Assembly: GCA_002719675.1 (NCBI GenBank)
Contig: PBID01000009.1
Coordinates: forward strand, 1 to 60,185
From: Chloroflexota bacterium
GTDB lineage: Bacteria; Chloroflexota; Dehalococcoidia; Lucifugimonadales; GCA-2719675
DNA length: 60,185 nt
Direction: 5' to 3'
A model generated the notes under the pieces. It worked only from the letters and a program-made list of their open reading frames with translations, did no database searches and was not told where the DNA came from. Position 1 is the stretch's first letter. Each line of letters opens with the position of its first letter. This document shows positions 16,813 to 25,578 of this stretch, one piece after another. Both the position numbers and the translations under genes were made by a program.

Positions 16813-18018
16813 TTATTTTTTCTTAATGAATATTTGTAAATTGTCTATATGTTTTGTTTCAAATGCAGCTTCACAATAACTGAAGTAATAAAGGAATTTT
16901 CTGATGAAGTTTTCTTCGAAGCCCATTTTATTTATTTGATCAAAGTTGTTTTGAAAATTTTGTCTCCATAATTGTAAGGTTTTAACATAATGTTCACCAA
17001 TGGATATATAAGATTTTTCTTCTAAATCGCTATTTGCACTCATTGTATCTAAGATGTGTTTATGTGATAGTAATAATCCGCCAGGGAATATGTATTTTTG
17101 AATGAAGTCACAGTTTTTTCTGTAGGATTCATATCTATCATCTGGAACTGTAATGACTTGTAACGCCAAGCTACCATTTTGTTTTAAAAGTATATTTGAA
17201 TGCTGGAAAAAATCCTTTAATCCGGTATGGCCAACAGCTTCGAGCATTTCGACGGAAAAAATTTTATCAAATTTTCCTTCAATATTTCTGTAGTCTTCTA
17301 AAATTACATCTATTTGATTATTTAATTTCATCTGATTGATTTTTGATTTTGTAAACTCATATTGGTTTTTCGATAGAGTAACAGCAATTCCAGTGCAGTT
17401 GAATTTTTTTGCAGCTCTAATGATTAGAGAGCCCCAGCCACCACCAACATCTAAAATGTGATCGTTATTTTTTAGACCGCTTTTATTAAACAGGTTATCT
17501 ATTTTTGCGTACTGAGCATCTTCTAAATTTAGATTAGAATCATTGAAGTATGCAGATGAATACGTCATTGAGGCATCTAAAAATAGTTTAAATAATTCAT
17601 TATTTAAATCATAGTGTGATTGAATATTTTTCCGTGCATTTGATTTCAGGTTAAATGATTTGATTTTGTGCTCTATGCGCGCAAATAATTTTTGAGGAGC
17701 ATAATTAAAAATAGATTTTTTACTATTTGGATTATTGTTTTGAATAAATGATTTAAAAACTGGAGTCAAATCATCAGAGTTCCATTTTGATTGAATAAAT
17801 GATTTTGCTAACCCTAAATCATAACCCAACAATATATCCAAAAAAGCAGACCATTTTTCTATATTTATTACAGGTTGTTGATGTTTCTTATTTATAATTT
17901 GTTGTGACGGTAGTTTGATGCTTAAAGGAATTTTTTTGAATTGTTTAAGGATCAGAGGTGAAATTTTTTCACCTAGAAAATCGGGGATGTTTTTTTGTTT
18001 TTGACTCACATTATTCAC
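16813..18018 (-). CDS. cfa: Cyclopropane-fatty-acyl-phospholipid synthase
   Basis: 401 aa, normal length. It carries a phospholipid-binding N-terminal region, SHYDLNNELFKLFLD, YSSAYF, the SAM loop ILDVGGGWGSLIIRAA, VEMLEAVGH with the active-site Glu/His, and FSYCEAAFE near the C-terminus. It transfers a methylene from SAM to a cis double bond of phospholipid acyl chains, or a methyl in related enzymes. It is preceded by a desaturase-like gene that could provide the double bond. Confidence 0.92.
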   Translation of the reverse strand: MNNVSQKQKNIPDFLGEKISPLILKQFKKIPLSIKLPSQQIINKKHQQPVINIEKWSAFLDILLGYDLGLAKSFIQSKWNSDDLTPVFKSFIQNNNPNSKKSIFNYAPQKLFARIEHKIKSFNLKSNARKNIQSHYDLNNELFKLFLDASMTYSSAYFNDSNLNLEDAQYAKIDNLFNKSGLKNNDHILDVGGGWGSLIIRAAKKFNCTGIAVTLSKNQYEFTKSKINQMKLNNQIDVILEDYRNIEGKFDKIFSVEMLEAVGHTGLKDFFQHSNILLKQNGSLALQVITVPDDRYESYRKNCDFIQKYIFPGGLLLSHKHILDTMSANSDLEEKSYISIGEHYVKTLQLWRQNFQNNFDQINKMGFEENFIRKFLYYFSYCEAAFETKHIDNLQIFIKKK

Positions 18019-18038
18019 TTTGTGATAAGAATTTTAAT

Positions 18039-19100
18039 TTATTTAAAAATTTCTTCAATTTCAAATTGATCATTGATCCAATTTTTAATAATTTTTTTAA
18101 TTTTATATTTCCATATTTGATGATTTGAATCTAATGATTCAAGTTCATTTGCATACAGTCCAATTTTTTCAAGAATTATTTCTCCAATTAAACCATGTCC
18201 ATAATTAACAAAATTAAATAGTCCAAAAAGAGTATTATTAGGTATATATTTGATAAGTTGTTTATCTTGTTTTGATCCATATAGTGTAAATAGTTGTCCA
18301 ATTTTTTCAGTGTCATTGAGTACAATTTGAGTATGTTTTATGATTCTACGGACTAACTCTATTACTTCGCCGTCCATTTTCGGGATTAGTGTTTTAGATT
18401 TTTCCTCAATATCTTTAACTATATTTATATGATTTCCAGGCATTTGGAATTTTGTGATTGTTTCCAAAATACTCAATAATAGACTAGGATCATTTTCTAG
18501 TTGGATTGAAGTTAGATCTCGAAACTGAACGGTATGCAAAGCTTCTCTACCTTTAATTTTACTTATTGCTTTTCTGGTTCCTGATTCCAAAGGAAAGAAT
18601 TCCAGTTGTAATTCATACCAAAAGTCTGTAATACATTCTTGGACCATTCCATATGTTGTTAATGCTATTGGAGAGATATCACTACCATGTGATTTTAAAT
18701 AATCCGTTTGTTCTTTAGCATCTTTTATTTGTTGTTCTAGTTCAGATTCGTTGTAGCCTAGGTCCAGCAAAACATTTTTAAAAGGATCCATATGGCCTAA
18801 TTCATCTGGGACCCAAAAATTTTCAATGTAATTACTTAGCCAAGTTGCTTTGAAATCTAATGCTCCTTTAATAAATGTGTCTGCGTATTGTTCAGTTAAG
18901 GATTCAGTGATCATTGATAACCGAAAGGTTTCAATCAATTCAGTTTCTGAAATTTTAGAATTTTTAACTAGATTCTTGGTTTGGAAGCCTTCAAACATTG
19001 AGTTTAAATCAGTTTGTGTGATTGTTTTCAACTTTGGTAGCTGGAATTTTACATAATTCTCTAGTATTAAATTGTTATTTGAGGAAAGATTAGTATGCAT
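18039..19100 (-). CDS. Acyl-ACP desaturase-like diiron protein
   Basis: 353 aa, mostly helical. Ferritin-like diiron ligands can be read: E of TESLTEQYADTF, then WVPDELGHMDP (ExxH type), later QECITDFWYE and KGREALHTVQFRD (ExxH). This is the pattern of soluble acyl-ACP desaturases. It would introduce a double bond into acyl chains using O2 and reduced ferredoxin. It is the first gene of a minus-strand cluster with two CFA-type methyltransferases and an FAD oxidoreductase, which strengthens the assignment. Confidence 0.82.
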   Translation of the reverse strand: MHTNLSSNNNLILENYVKFQLPKLKTITQTDLNSMFEGFQTKNLVKNSKISETELIETFRLSMITESLTEQYADTFIKGALDFKATWLSNYIENFWVPDELGHMDPFKNVLLDLGYNESELEQQIKDAKEQTDYLKSHGSDISPIALTTYGMVQECITDFWYELQLEFFPLESGTRKAISKIKGREALHTVQFRDLTSIQLENDPSLLLSILETITKFQMPGNHINIVKDIEEKSKTLIPKMDGEVIELVRRIIKHTQIVLNDTEKIGQLFTLYGSKQDKQLIKYIPNNTLFGLFNFVNYGHGLIGEIILEKIGLYANELESLDSNHQIWKYKIKKIIKNWINDQFEIEEIFK

Positions 19101-19113
19101 TTAAATTTGAATT

Positions 19114-20112
19114 TTATTTCCAAACATCCCTTAGAAGACGAAGCCAGTTGCCACCTAAAATTTTCTCAATATCTTGTTTATTGAATCCTCTTTTTTCAAG
19201 TTCAATTGAAATATTTGACATTTTGTCAGGTGTTTCTAAGCCTTTTGGGTGGGATGGATTTTTGGGTATTTGAAGCCTTAAATCTGATGGTTTAGTTCCT
19301 TGTTGAGATGTAGCTGTGTCAAACCATTCGCTTGGTTGATCTTGTGTGTAGTCAGTTCCTATTGCAACATGATTAATTCCAATACGTTCAATCATGTCTT
19401 CAATTGCATCTCCATAATCTTCGATAGTTGAATTCCATCCCTTTTTTAAAAAAGATGGCCAAGCAGTTGCTCCTACTACACCGCCTTTTTCAGCTATGAG
19501 TTTTAGTGCATCATCAGTTTTATTTCTTGGGGAATTGAAGAAAGAACGAGCGTTTGCATGTGTGCATGCTACAGGTTTGTCTGACAAAGAAATTGAATCT
19601 ATTGTTGTTTGATCTCCTACATGGGAAAGGTCTATTAAAATACCAAGTCGGTTCATCTCTTTCACAGCATCTTTACCAAAATTACTTAGACCTTCATCAC
19701 TTCTTTCCCAACATCCATTGCCGAGTAAATTTCTTTCATTGTATGTGATTTGAATAATTTTTACTCCAAGGTTGTGGAAAAGCTCTAATCTGTCTAGATC
19801 ATTTTCTATAGGAGACGCATTTTGCCAACCAAATATTACACCTGTTTTTTTGTTTTTCTTAGCATCTAAAATATCTTGAACTTTTGTAACTTGAGTAACA
19901 AAATCGGATTTATCTCGAAAGCGGTGTAACCATTTGGAAATGTTATCCATAGTTTCTGTGAAATGTTCCCATACTGCTATAGTTGCATTGATAGCTGTTA
20001 CATTTCCGTTGTTTAAACTATCGAAAACAGCTGAACTTTCCCAGTTGCTAACGTTCAATCCGTCAATAACTATTGATTCATCGTATGTATTTTTTTTGTT
20101 TTCATCAATCAT
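19114..20112 (-). CDS. Membrane dipeptidase (renal dipeptidase, peptidase M19)
   Basis: 332 aa. Family motifs: VIDGLNVSNW (metal-ligand region, with Asn/Ser where HxD is usual), GVIFGWQNA, LIDLSHVGD, CTHANARSF, VAIGTDYTQD and GGNWLRLL. It hydrolyses dipeptides or related amides with a binuclear metal site. The usual first HxD is replaced by 'DGLNVSN', which is unusual and may alter metal binding. It has no signal peptide. It is divergent from the lipoprotein at 20212. Confidence 0.87.
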   Translation of the reverse strand: MIDENKKNTYDESIVIDGLNVSNWESSAVFDSLNNGNVTAINATIAVWEHFTETMDNISKWLHRFRDKSDFVTQVTKVQDILDAKKNKKTGVIFGWQNASPIENDLDRLELFHNLGVKIIQITYNERNLLGNGCWERSDEGLSNFGKDAVKEMNRLGILIDLSHVGDQTTIDSISLSDKPVACTHANARSFFNSPRNKTDDALKLIAEKGGVVGATAWPSFLKKGWNSTIEDYGDAIEDMIERIGINHVAIGTDYTQDQPSEWFDTATSQQGTKPSDLRLQIPKNPSHPKGLETPDKMSNISIELEKRGFNKQDIEKILGGNWLRLLRDVWK

Positions 20113-20211
20113 ATTACTGGATGGGAGTATAACATTATTTTACTCTTGATTGAAATAGCGAGAATCATCTTATATACTTTTTGTAAATTTAAATTTTGAC
20201 AGGATATTTAT

Positions 20212-20679
20212 ATGAAGATTTTTATTCTAAGTTGCTTTTTATTCATATTTCTATTGGGTTGTAGTTCGCCTGACTCAAACGTAGAGTCTGATGCAGATTC
20301 TAAGATTATTAAATTAATTCAGCCAGTTGCTGAACTTGGTGACGCAAGAGTAAAAAAAGAGTTGCCATTACAATTGTGGCAATGGACCGGAGAAACCAAA
20401 AGATTGACAGTTCATATGCCTTCTGAAAGTGGCGGAGGAACGACTAAGAAAGTATTTTGTGTCATAGAGGGTGATGGTGAGCCTTTATCATTAGATACGG
20501 AGGTTGAAGATCTTGAAGAAGCTGAATGCACGCATGTTTTGCATCAAAAAGATGGATTCAAAAGATATCCAGTAGGATTAAAGAGAATTAAAGTTTTATC
20601 AAATGGTAAAGAAGGCTGGACATGGTCTTCAGCTTTACAAAAGCAAACTAGCTGGAGAGCCAAAGCTGTGAATTATTAA
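20212..20679 (+). CDS. SH3-like EGWTW-family lipoprotein, subfamily C
   Basis: 155 aa. Lipobox LLGC, then LPLQLWQW, VFCVIEGDG, EAECTHV, RYPVGLKRIKVLSNG and EGWTWSSAL. Spacing of the two Cys and the terminal GWTW motif agree with the other seven family members. It lies upstream of a 26-codon frame and the ThuA-like gene. An AGGA about 9 nt upstream supports the ATG. No known function. Confidence 0.8.
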   Translation: MKIFILSCFLFIFLLGCSSPDSNVESDADSKIIKLIQPVAELGDARVKKELPLQLWQWTGETKRLTVHMPSESGGGTTKKVFCVIEGDGEPLSLDTEVEDLEEAECTHVLHQKDGFKRYPVGLKRIKVLSNGKEGWTWSSALQKQTSWRAKAVNY

Positions 20680-20699
20680 TTCATGAGAGTTTAATAATT

Positions 20700-20780
20700 A
20701 TGAAGATCAAAGAAATTTTAACAGGTATAATTATGATATTAGTTTTGATGTCTTTGTTATTGCCTTTGATTCCCAGATAA
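20700..20780 (+). CDS. Putative 26-aa hydrophobic microprotein
   Basis: A short frame: MKIKEIL then a hydrophobic stretch rich in Ile, Leu and Met ending LPLIPR. It lies between the lipoprotein and ThuA-like genes in the same direction. There is no strong Shine-Dalgarno. It could be a single-span microprotein or chance; listed with low confidence. Confidence 0.3.
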   Translation: MKIKEILTGIIMILVLMSLLLPLIPR

Positions 20781-20807
20781 TTAAAAAATTAATGAAATGA
20801 GATTACG

Positions 20808-21485
20808 ATGAAATTACTAGTTGTTTCAGGTGGTGGTCATCCGTATGAGGAATCTACACCTGTTTTAGAAAAATTCCTCTTAGATTCAGGACATTCAGTA
20901 AATATTTCATGGGACGCAGGAATATTATCTGATGCAACTAAAATGAATCAATTTGATGCTCTGATTTTCAATACTAAGAGGTCGGATGAAACAGCTTTGT
21001 CGGATGAACAAATTATTGGAATGAAAAATTTTATTCGAGAAGGTAAAGGCTTTGTTTGTATACATATTTCTGGTTGTATACCAGACTCTTGGAAAGAATA
21101 TTCTGAAATCACAGGAGGCGGTTGGGATTTAAAAGAAAGTTTCCATCCTCCATATGGAAAAGTACAAGTTAAAATTTCTGATCCTAATCATCCTTGTGTA
21201 ATAGATGTACCTGATTTTATTACTGATGATGAACTTTACATGGGGATAAAATATAAAGAAGGAAATAATGTTTTTATATATGCATCCTCTCAAGATCAAA
21301 CCCATCAATGGAGGAACGAAGATGTTTTTATGCCTGGAGGTGATTTTCCATTAGGGTGGACTAGAAAATATGGTGAAGGAAGAGTTTTTGTTACATTACT
21401 TGGTCATGACGGACTTAGTTTTCTAAATCCACAATTTCAGAAAATCATACTTAACGGAGTTACATGGGTAACTGACTCTGTTTAG
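20808..21485 (+). CDS. ThuA-like domain protein
   Basis: 225 aa class-I-glutamine-amidotransferase-like fold. Marks are LVVSGGGHPYEE at the start, FVCIHISGC (nucleophile-elbow position), WTRKYGEGRVFVTLLGHD near the end and GVTWV. ThuA-like proteins occur in carbohydrate-utilisation gene sets; catalytic function is uncertain. The last 26 bp overlap the convergent ribH gene. Confidence 0.87.
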   Translation: MKLLVVSGGGHPYEESTPVLEKFLLDSGHSVNISWDAGILSDATKMNQFDALIFNTKRSDETALSDEQIIGMKNFIREGKGFVCIHISGCIPDSWKEYSEITGGGWDLKESFHPPYGKVQVKISDPNHPCVIDVPDFITDDELYMGIKYKEGNNVFIYASSQDQTHQWRNEDVFMPGGDFPLGWTRKYGEGRVFVTLLGHDGLSFLNPQFQKIILNGVTWVTDSV

Positions 21486-22008
21486 AATAATTCGAAGCAT
21501 CTAAAGCTTCTAAAAGTTTTGACATTTTGATAGCGGTAATAGCTGCATTGAATCCTGCGTTGCCTTTATTTTTATTTATTGAAAGTTTGTTAGTATCCAA
21601 TTTTTTATTTATATTACTGCCGTCTATTCCTCCGGATCTCTCAAATGCTTGTTTCATAGTATTTGTAGTTAGAATTCCAAATGTAACAGGAATATTTAGT
21701 TTTAAATTTAATTGAGCAAGTGCAACGGAAGTGCTGTTTGAAATATAGTGGTAGTGATCTGTTTCTCCCTTGATAATGGCACCGAGACAAATTATCGCCT
21801 CCACGGGTTCAGATTGAGCTAATTTTTGAGCTGCAATTGGAATTTCAAATGACCCAGGAACATAAATTATTTTCACTTCTGATTTATCAATACCTTCTTG
21901 AGACAATGCTGTAATTGCGCCTTCAAGTAATCTGTCAGTAATATTGTTGTTAAATTCTGAAACTATGATGCCAAATTTAACATTTTTTTTAGTTTTATTA
22001 TTTCTCAA
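21460..22008 (-). CDS. ribH: 6,7-dimethyl-8-ribityllumazine synthase
   Basis: 182 aa, slightly long for the family. Motifs: GIIVSEFNNNIT, VPGSFEIPIAAQKLA, CLGAIIKGETDHYHYIS (catalytic His) and PVTFGILTT, then a family-typical GNAG region. It condenses the RibB and RibD-pathway products to lumazine. It is the last gene of the rib operon, 2 bp after ribBA. Its stop overlaps the ThuA-like gene tail to tail. Confidence 0.96.
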   Translation of the reverse strand: MRNNKTKKNVKFGIIVSEFNNNITDRLLEGAITALSQEGIDKSEVKIIYVPGSFEIPIAAQKLAQSEPVEAIICLGAIIKGETDHYHYISNSTSVALAQLNLKLNIPVTFGILTTNTMKQAFERSGGIDGSNINKKLDTNKLSINKNKGNAGFNAAITAIKMSKLLEALDASNYSKQSQLPM

Positions 22009-22010
22009 CT

Positions 22011-23210
22011 TTATTCCAGTATATGACCTAGTTTCTCTTTTTTTGTCTTGAGGTAGTTTTTGTTAGATTCAGTTGTTTTGGCAATTAAGGGAATTCTTTC
22101 AACGATTTCAAGATTTTTAAATCCTTTCAGTCCAGCTACTTTTCTGGGATTGTTTGTAAGGATTTTCATTTTTCCAACGTTTAGATCTTCTAAAATTTGT
22201 GCTCCAATACCATAATGACGAATGTCTGGCGCAAAACCTAGGCTTACATTAGCTTCTACTGTATCTAATCCGCCATCTTGTAAGTGATATGCTTTTAATT
22301 TATTGTGAATTCCTATTCCTCTACCTTCTTGACGCATGTAAATAAAAATCCCTTTTCCTTCATTAGAAATTGCCTGAAGTCCTTTTGATAATTGTTCTCC
22401 GCAATCACATCTAACGCTATGGAATACATCTGATGTTAAACATTCACTATGGACTCGTACTAAAGTTGGTTCTTCTGGAGAAATTTCACCCATAACTAAA
22501 GCCACATGTTCATCTTTGTCTACAAGGCTTTGGTAAGAAATTGCCTCAAAATCTCCGAATTCTGTTGGTAGCTTAGCTTCAGCTACTCTTTGGATAAGCT
22601 TTTCAGTTTTTTTTCTATGACTTATTATGTCTGAAACGGAAATAATTCCTATATTATGTGTTTTTGATATTTCTTCTAATTCTGGAAGTTGCGCAGCTTC
22701 TCCATTTGATGATAATACCTCACACAACACTCCTGCTGGATAACATCCTGCTAATCTAGCTAAATCAACAGAAGCTTCTGTATGTCCTGCTCTAGCTAAA
22801 ACTCCACCATCAGCATATTTCAAAGGGAATATATGGCCTGGTTTTCCAAGATCTTCAGGTTTTGTATTTTCCCCAACCAGTGTTTTAATTGTTTTTGCTC
22901 TGTCTTTTGCTGAAATTCCAGTGCTTGTATCGCTCAGAGCATCTACAGAAATTGTAAATGCTGTGGAAAGTCTTGATGTATTATCCTGGACCATCAATGG
23001 TAATTGTAAAGTTTTTAGTCTTTGTGCTTCCATGGGGACACATACGAGGCCTCTGCCATATGTAACCATAAAATTAATTGCTTCAGGCGTCACTTTGTCT
23101 GCAGCCATGACTAGGTCACCTTCATTTTCTCTATCTGCATCATCCACTACAATGACCATCTTACCTTGTTTTATATCTTTAATAGCTGTATTTATATCTG
23201 TTGTTGGCAT
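22011..23210 (-). CDS. ribBA: Bifunctional 3,4-DHBP synthase / GTP cyclohydrolase II
   Basis: 399 aa. The N-terminal DHBP synthase half (1-200) shows VVDDADRENEGDLVMAA and RAGHTEASVDLARLAG. The C-terminal cyclohydrolase II half (about 205-399) shows VHSECLTSDVFHSVRCDCG with the zinc Cys residues, RQEGRGIGIHNKLKAY and NNPRK. It supplies both precursors of riboflavin. The gene lies between ribE and ribH on the same strand. Confidence 0.97.
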   Translation of the reverse strand: MPTTDINTAIKDIKQGKMVIVVDDADRENEGDLVMAADKVTPEAINFMVTYGRGLVCVPMEAQRLKTLQLPLMVQDNTSRLSTAFTISVDALSDTSTGISAKDRAKTIKTLVGENTKPEDLGKPGHIFPLKYADGGVLARAGHTEASVDLARLAGCYPAGVLCEVLSSNGEAAQLPELEEISKTHNIGIISVSDIISHRKKTEKLIQRVAEAKLPTEFGDFEAISYQSLVDKDEHVALVMGEISPEEPTLVRVHSECLTSDVFHSVRCDCGEQLSKGLQAISNEGKGIFIYMRQEGRGIGIHNKLKAYHLQDGGLDTVEANVSLGFAPDIRHYGIGAQILEDLNVGKMKILTNNPRKVAGLKGFKNLEIVERIPLIAKTTESNKNYLKTKKEKLGHILE

Positions 23211-23227
23211 TTTTCTTATGAAAATCC

Positions 23228-23806
23228 TTATTTTTTTTTGATTAGTTTTTCTACATATTTGGAGATTATATCTACTTCTATGTTAACAATATCTCCAAGT
23301 TTGTTGACTGAAAAAACGGTATTCTTTTTAGTATGAGGAATTATTGAAACTGTAAATTCATCATCGGTACAGTTTACAATTGTTAAGCTCACTCCGTCCA
23401 CAGCAACATACCCCTTCTCACATATATAACTCATTAATTTTGTTTCAGTTTTGATAGTTAGATAAATTGAGTTTTTGTCGGGAGTAATTTTAGTGATTGA
23501 TCCTGTACCATCTACGTGACCTTGAACCAGATGTCCATCTAGTCCGGAATTCATTTTTAAAGGTGTTTCTAAATTAACAATATCTTCTGATTTCAAGTAT
23601 TTAATGTTAGTTCTCTTAAGAGTTTCTGGTGTAACTTGTATCGAAAATGATTTATTTTCAATGGATGTAATAGTTAAGCAAGCACCGTTTAAAGCTATAC
23701 TTCCTCCTATATCTAAATTTTCCAAGTTCAGATCGGAAGTAATAGTGAAGGTATAACCTTCAATTTTTTTTATTTTCCCAATTTTTTGAACAATTCCAGT
23801 GAACAT
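23228..23806 (-). CDS. ribE: Riboflavin synthase, alpha subunit
   Basis: 192 aa with the two tandem lumazine-binding barrels typical of the enzyme. Marks are MFTGIVQKIGKI at the start, SIALNGACLTIT in barrel 1, and GHLVQGHVDGTG and VDGVSLTIV in barrel 2. It dismutates two lumazines to riboflavin. It is coupled to ribD, which ends 7 bp upstream. Confidence 0.96.
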   Translation of the reverse strand: MFTGIVQKIGKIKKIEGYTFTITSDLNLENLDIGGSIALNGACLTITSIENKSFSIQVTPETLKRTNIKYLKSEDIVNLETPLKMNSGLDGHLVQGHVDGTGSITKITPDKNSIYLTIKTETKLMSYICEKGYVAVDGVSLTIVNCTDDEFTVSIIPHTKKNTVFSVNKLGDIVNIEVDIISKYVEKLIKKK

Positions 23807-23813
23807 TTTTTGC

Positions 23814-24896
23814 CTAAGAGTTATTACAATATCCTATCATCGCCATATCATCACCAAATTTGCGCCATTTTTGATTATTAATTTGAATGGAATTATTAAC
23901 AGAATCAATCCCAATGCCAATTACTGGAGAGGTTGAATTTTCTCCACCAATAATTTTTGGAGATATAAAAGCTATGACTTTATCAATTGATTTTTGATCA
24001 AACATAGTTCCCAATAGTGTGCCTCCAGATTCAACTAAGACTCCAGAGATACCTCTATTATATATGTTAGAGAATAAATCAGGTATGCTGATACGGGAAT
24101 TATGTTTCGGGATTTCCCAAATTTCTACGTTTGGTATATTTGAGAAATGTGAATTGTTGTTATTAGATGTAGCTATTATTGTAGTACCTGGTTGTTTTAG
24201 GATCATTGAATTTAAAGGAGTTCTTAAATTTGTATCCAAAACGATTCTCAACGGTTGATGAGAATTAGGTTTGCCTGATTTATTTCGTGCTGTTAATTTT
24301 GGATCATCTTTGATCACTGTGTTTACACCTACCATAATTGCGTCAGAATCAGCTCTAAGTTGATGTACAAATCTTCTAGATTTTTCTCCAGATATCCATT
24401 TTGAATCTCCAGTTTTTGTGGCAATTTTACCATCTAAGCTCATTGCAAATTTTGCTGTTATGAATGGTGATTTTTTTGTAACGAATTTCAAATATCCTTC
24501 AAGATTCGTTGTTGCTTTTTGAGACAATTCTCCAAGTTCAGTTTCTACACCTTCTTCTTGTAGTTTTTTCAATCCTTGTCCATAAACATTTTTATTGGGG
24601 TCCAGTATAGAAATATGAACTTTTTTGATTTGTGATTCAATAATTTTTGTGACGCATGGAGGAGTTCTTCCGTGATAATTACATGGTTCTAAAGTAGTGT
24701 ATAAAGAGGCACCTTTTGACAATTCACCAGCCTGTTCGATTGCCATTATTTCTGCATGGTTTTGTCCGGGAGGTTGAGTCCATCCTTCACCTACGATCTT
24801 GTCATTTTTAACTACTAAAGCGCCTACAGCAGGATTTGGGCTTACTGAACCAAGAGCTCTTTTGGATAAGCTGATAGCGCGGCTCATGTAATTCAT
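23814..24896 (-). CDS. ribD: Riboflavin biosynthesis deaminase/reductase
   Basis: 360 aa. The N-terminal deaminase (1-145) has NHAEIMAIEQA and TLEPCNYHGRTPPC zinc motifs. The C-terminal reductase (about 150-360) has TAKFAMSLDGKIATKTGDSKWISG and VLVESGGTLL. It carries out deamination and side-chain reduction of the pyrimidine intermediate. It is the first rib gene, 12 bp after dcd. I see no FMN riboswitch in front of the operon. Confidence 0.96.
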   Translation of the reverse strand: MNYMSRAISLSKRALGSVSPNPAVGALVVKNDKIVGEGWTQPPGQNHAEIMAIEQAGELSKGASLYTTLEPCNYHGRTPPCVTKIIESQIKKVHISILDPNKNVYGQGLKKLQEEGVETELGELSQKATTNLEGYLKFVTKKSPFITAKFAMSLDGKIATKTGDSKWISGEKSRRFVHQLRADSDAIMVGVNTVIKDDPKLTARNKSGKPNSHQPLRIVLDTNLRTPLNSMILKQPGTTIIATSNNNNSHFSNIPNVEIWEIPKHNSRISIPDLFSNIYNRGISGVLVESGGTLLGTMFDQKSIDKVIAFISPKIIGGENSTSPVIGIGIDSVNNSIQINNQKWRKFGDDMAMIGYCNNS

Positions 24897-24908
24897 CTTA
24901 CTTACCTG

Positions 24909-25481
24909 TCAAACTTTTTTGTTAAAATCTTTGTAAATTAAGCTTGCTTGTGGTGAAGTTTGACCTTGATATTTGGATCCAAGTTTTTTTGACCCATAAA
25001 GGTTCTCTGCTTCTGTAGTTAATCTCACATATGAGAGCTGTCCTATTTTCATGCCATAATATAGCGTAATAGGTAAATTTGAAACATTACTTAACTCTAA
25101 AGTTAAATGACCCTGCCATCCGGGGTCTACATAACCAGCTGTTGAATGTATTAACAGGCCTATTCTTCCTAATGAACTTTTCCCTTCAAGTCTTGCGACT
25201 AGATCTCCAGGTAATCCGATATTTTCCAATGTGCTACCAAGTACAAATTCTCCAGGATGGAGCATAAATGGTTTGTCATCTTTGATTGTCAAAATTTCGG
25301 TTAAATCATCCATGTTTTCTTTAATGTCAACATATGGCCTAACCGAATTTCGAAAAACGAGAATTTCTTTATCAAGATGTACGTCTACACTAGCTGGTTG
25401 AATGCAAGATTCTCCAAGTGGATCAATTTTAATCCTACCCTTAGCTAATTCCTCTTTAATTGATTTGTCACTTAGAACCAT
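24909..25481 (-). CDS. dcd: dCTP deaminase
   Basis: 190 aa, normal length. Motifs: the QPASVDVHLD substrate site, GKSSLGRIGLLIHSTAGYVDPG (catalytic Glu lies in the LEGKSS segment) and GMKIGQL. It deaminates dCTP to dUTP, or to dUMP in bifunctional forms. It heads the minus-strand run dcd-ribD-ribE-ribBA-ribH, a pairing with no obvious pathway link. Confidence 0.95.
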   Translation of the reverse strand: MVLSDKSIKEELAKGRIKIDPLGESCIQPASVDVHLDKEILVFRNSVRPYVDIKENMDDLTEILTIKDDKPFMLHPGEFVLGSTLENIGLPGDLVARLEGKSSLGRIGLLIHSTAGYVDPGWQGHLTLELSNVSNLPITLYYGMKIGQLSYVRLTTEAENLYGSKKLGSKYQGQTSPQASLIYKDFNKKV

Positions 25482-25578
25482 TTCATACCCTATACATTAT
25501 TTGTTAATTTTTAAATTGTGTTGAACTATAATTTAGATTGTAGCAGTGCTTTAAAGAGTCTGCAATCTGTAATTTCTA

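Noticed and set aside
25482-25578. Expected FMN riboswitch before the riboflavin genes
   Set aside because: The region before dcd is short and AT-rich and shows none of the conserved RFN element features.
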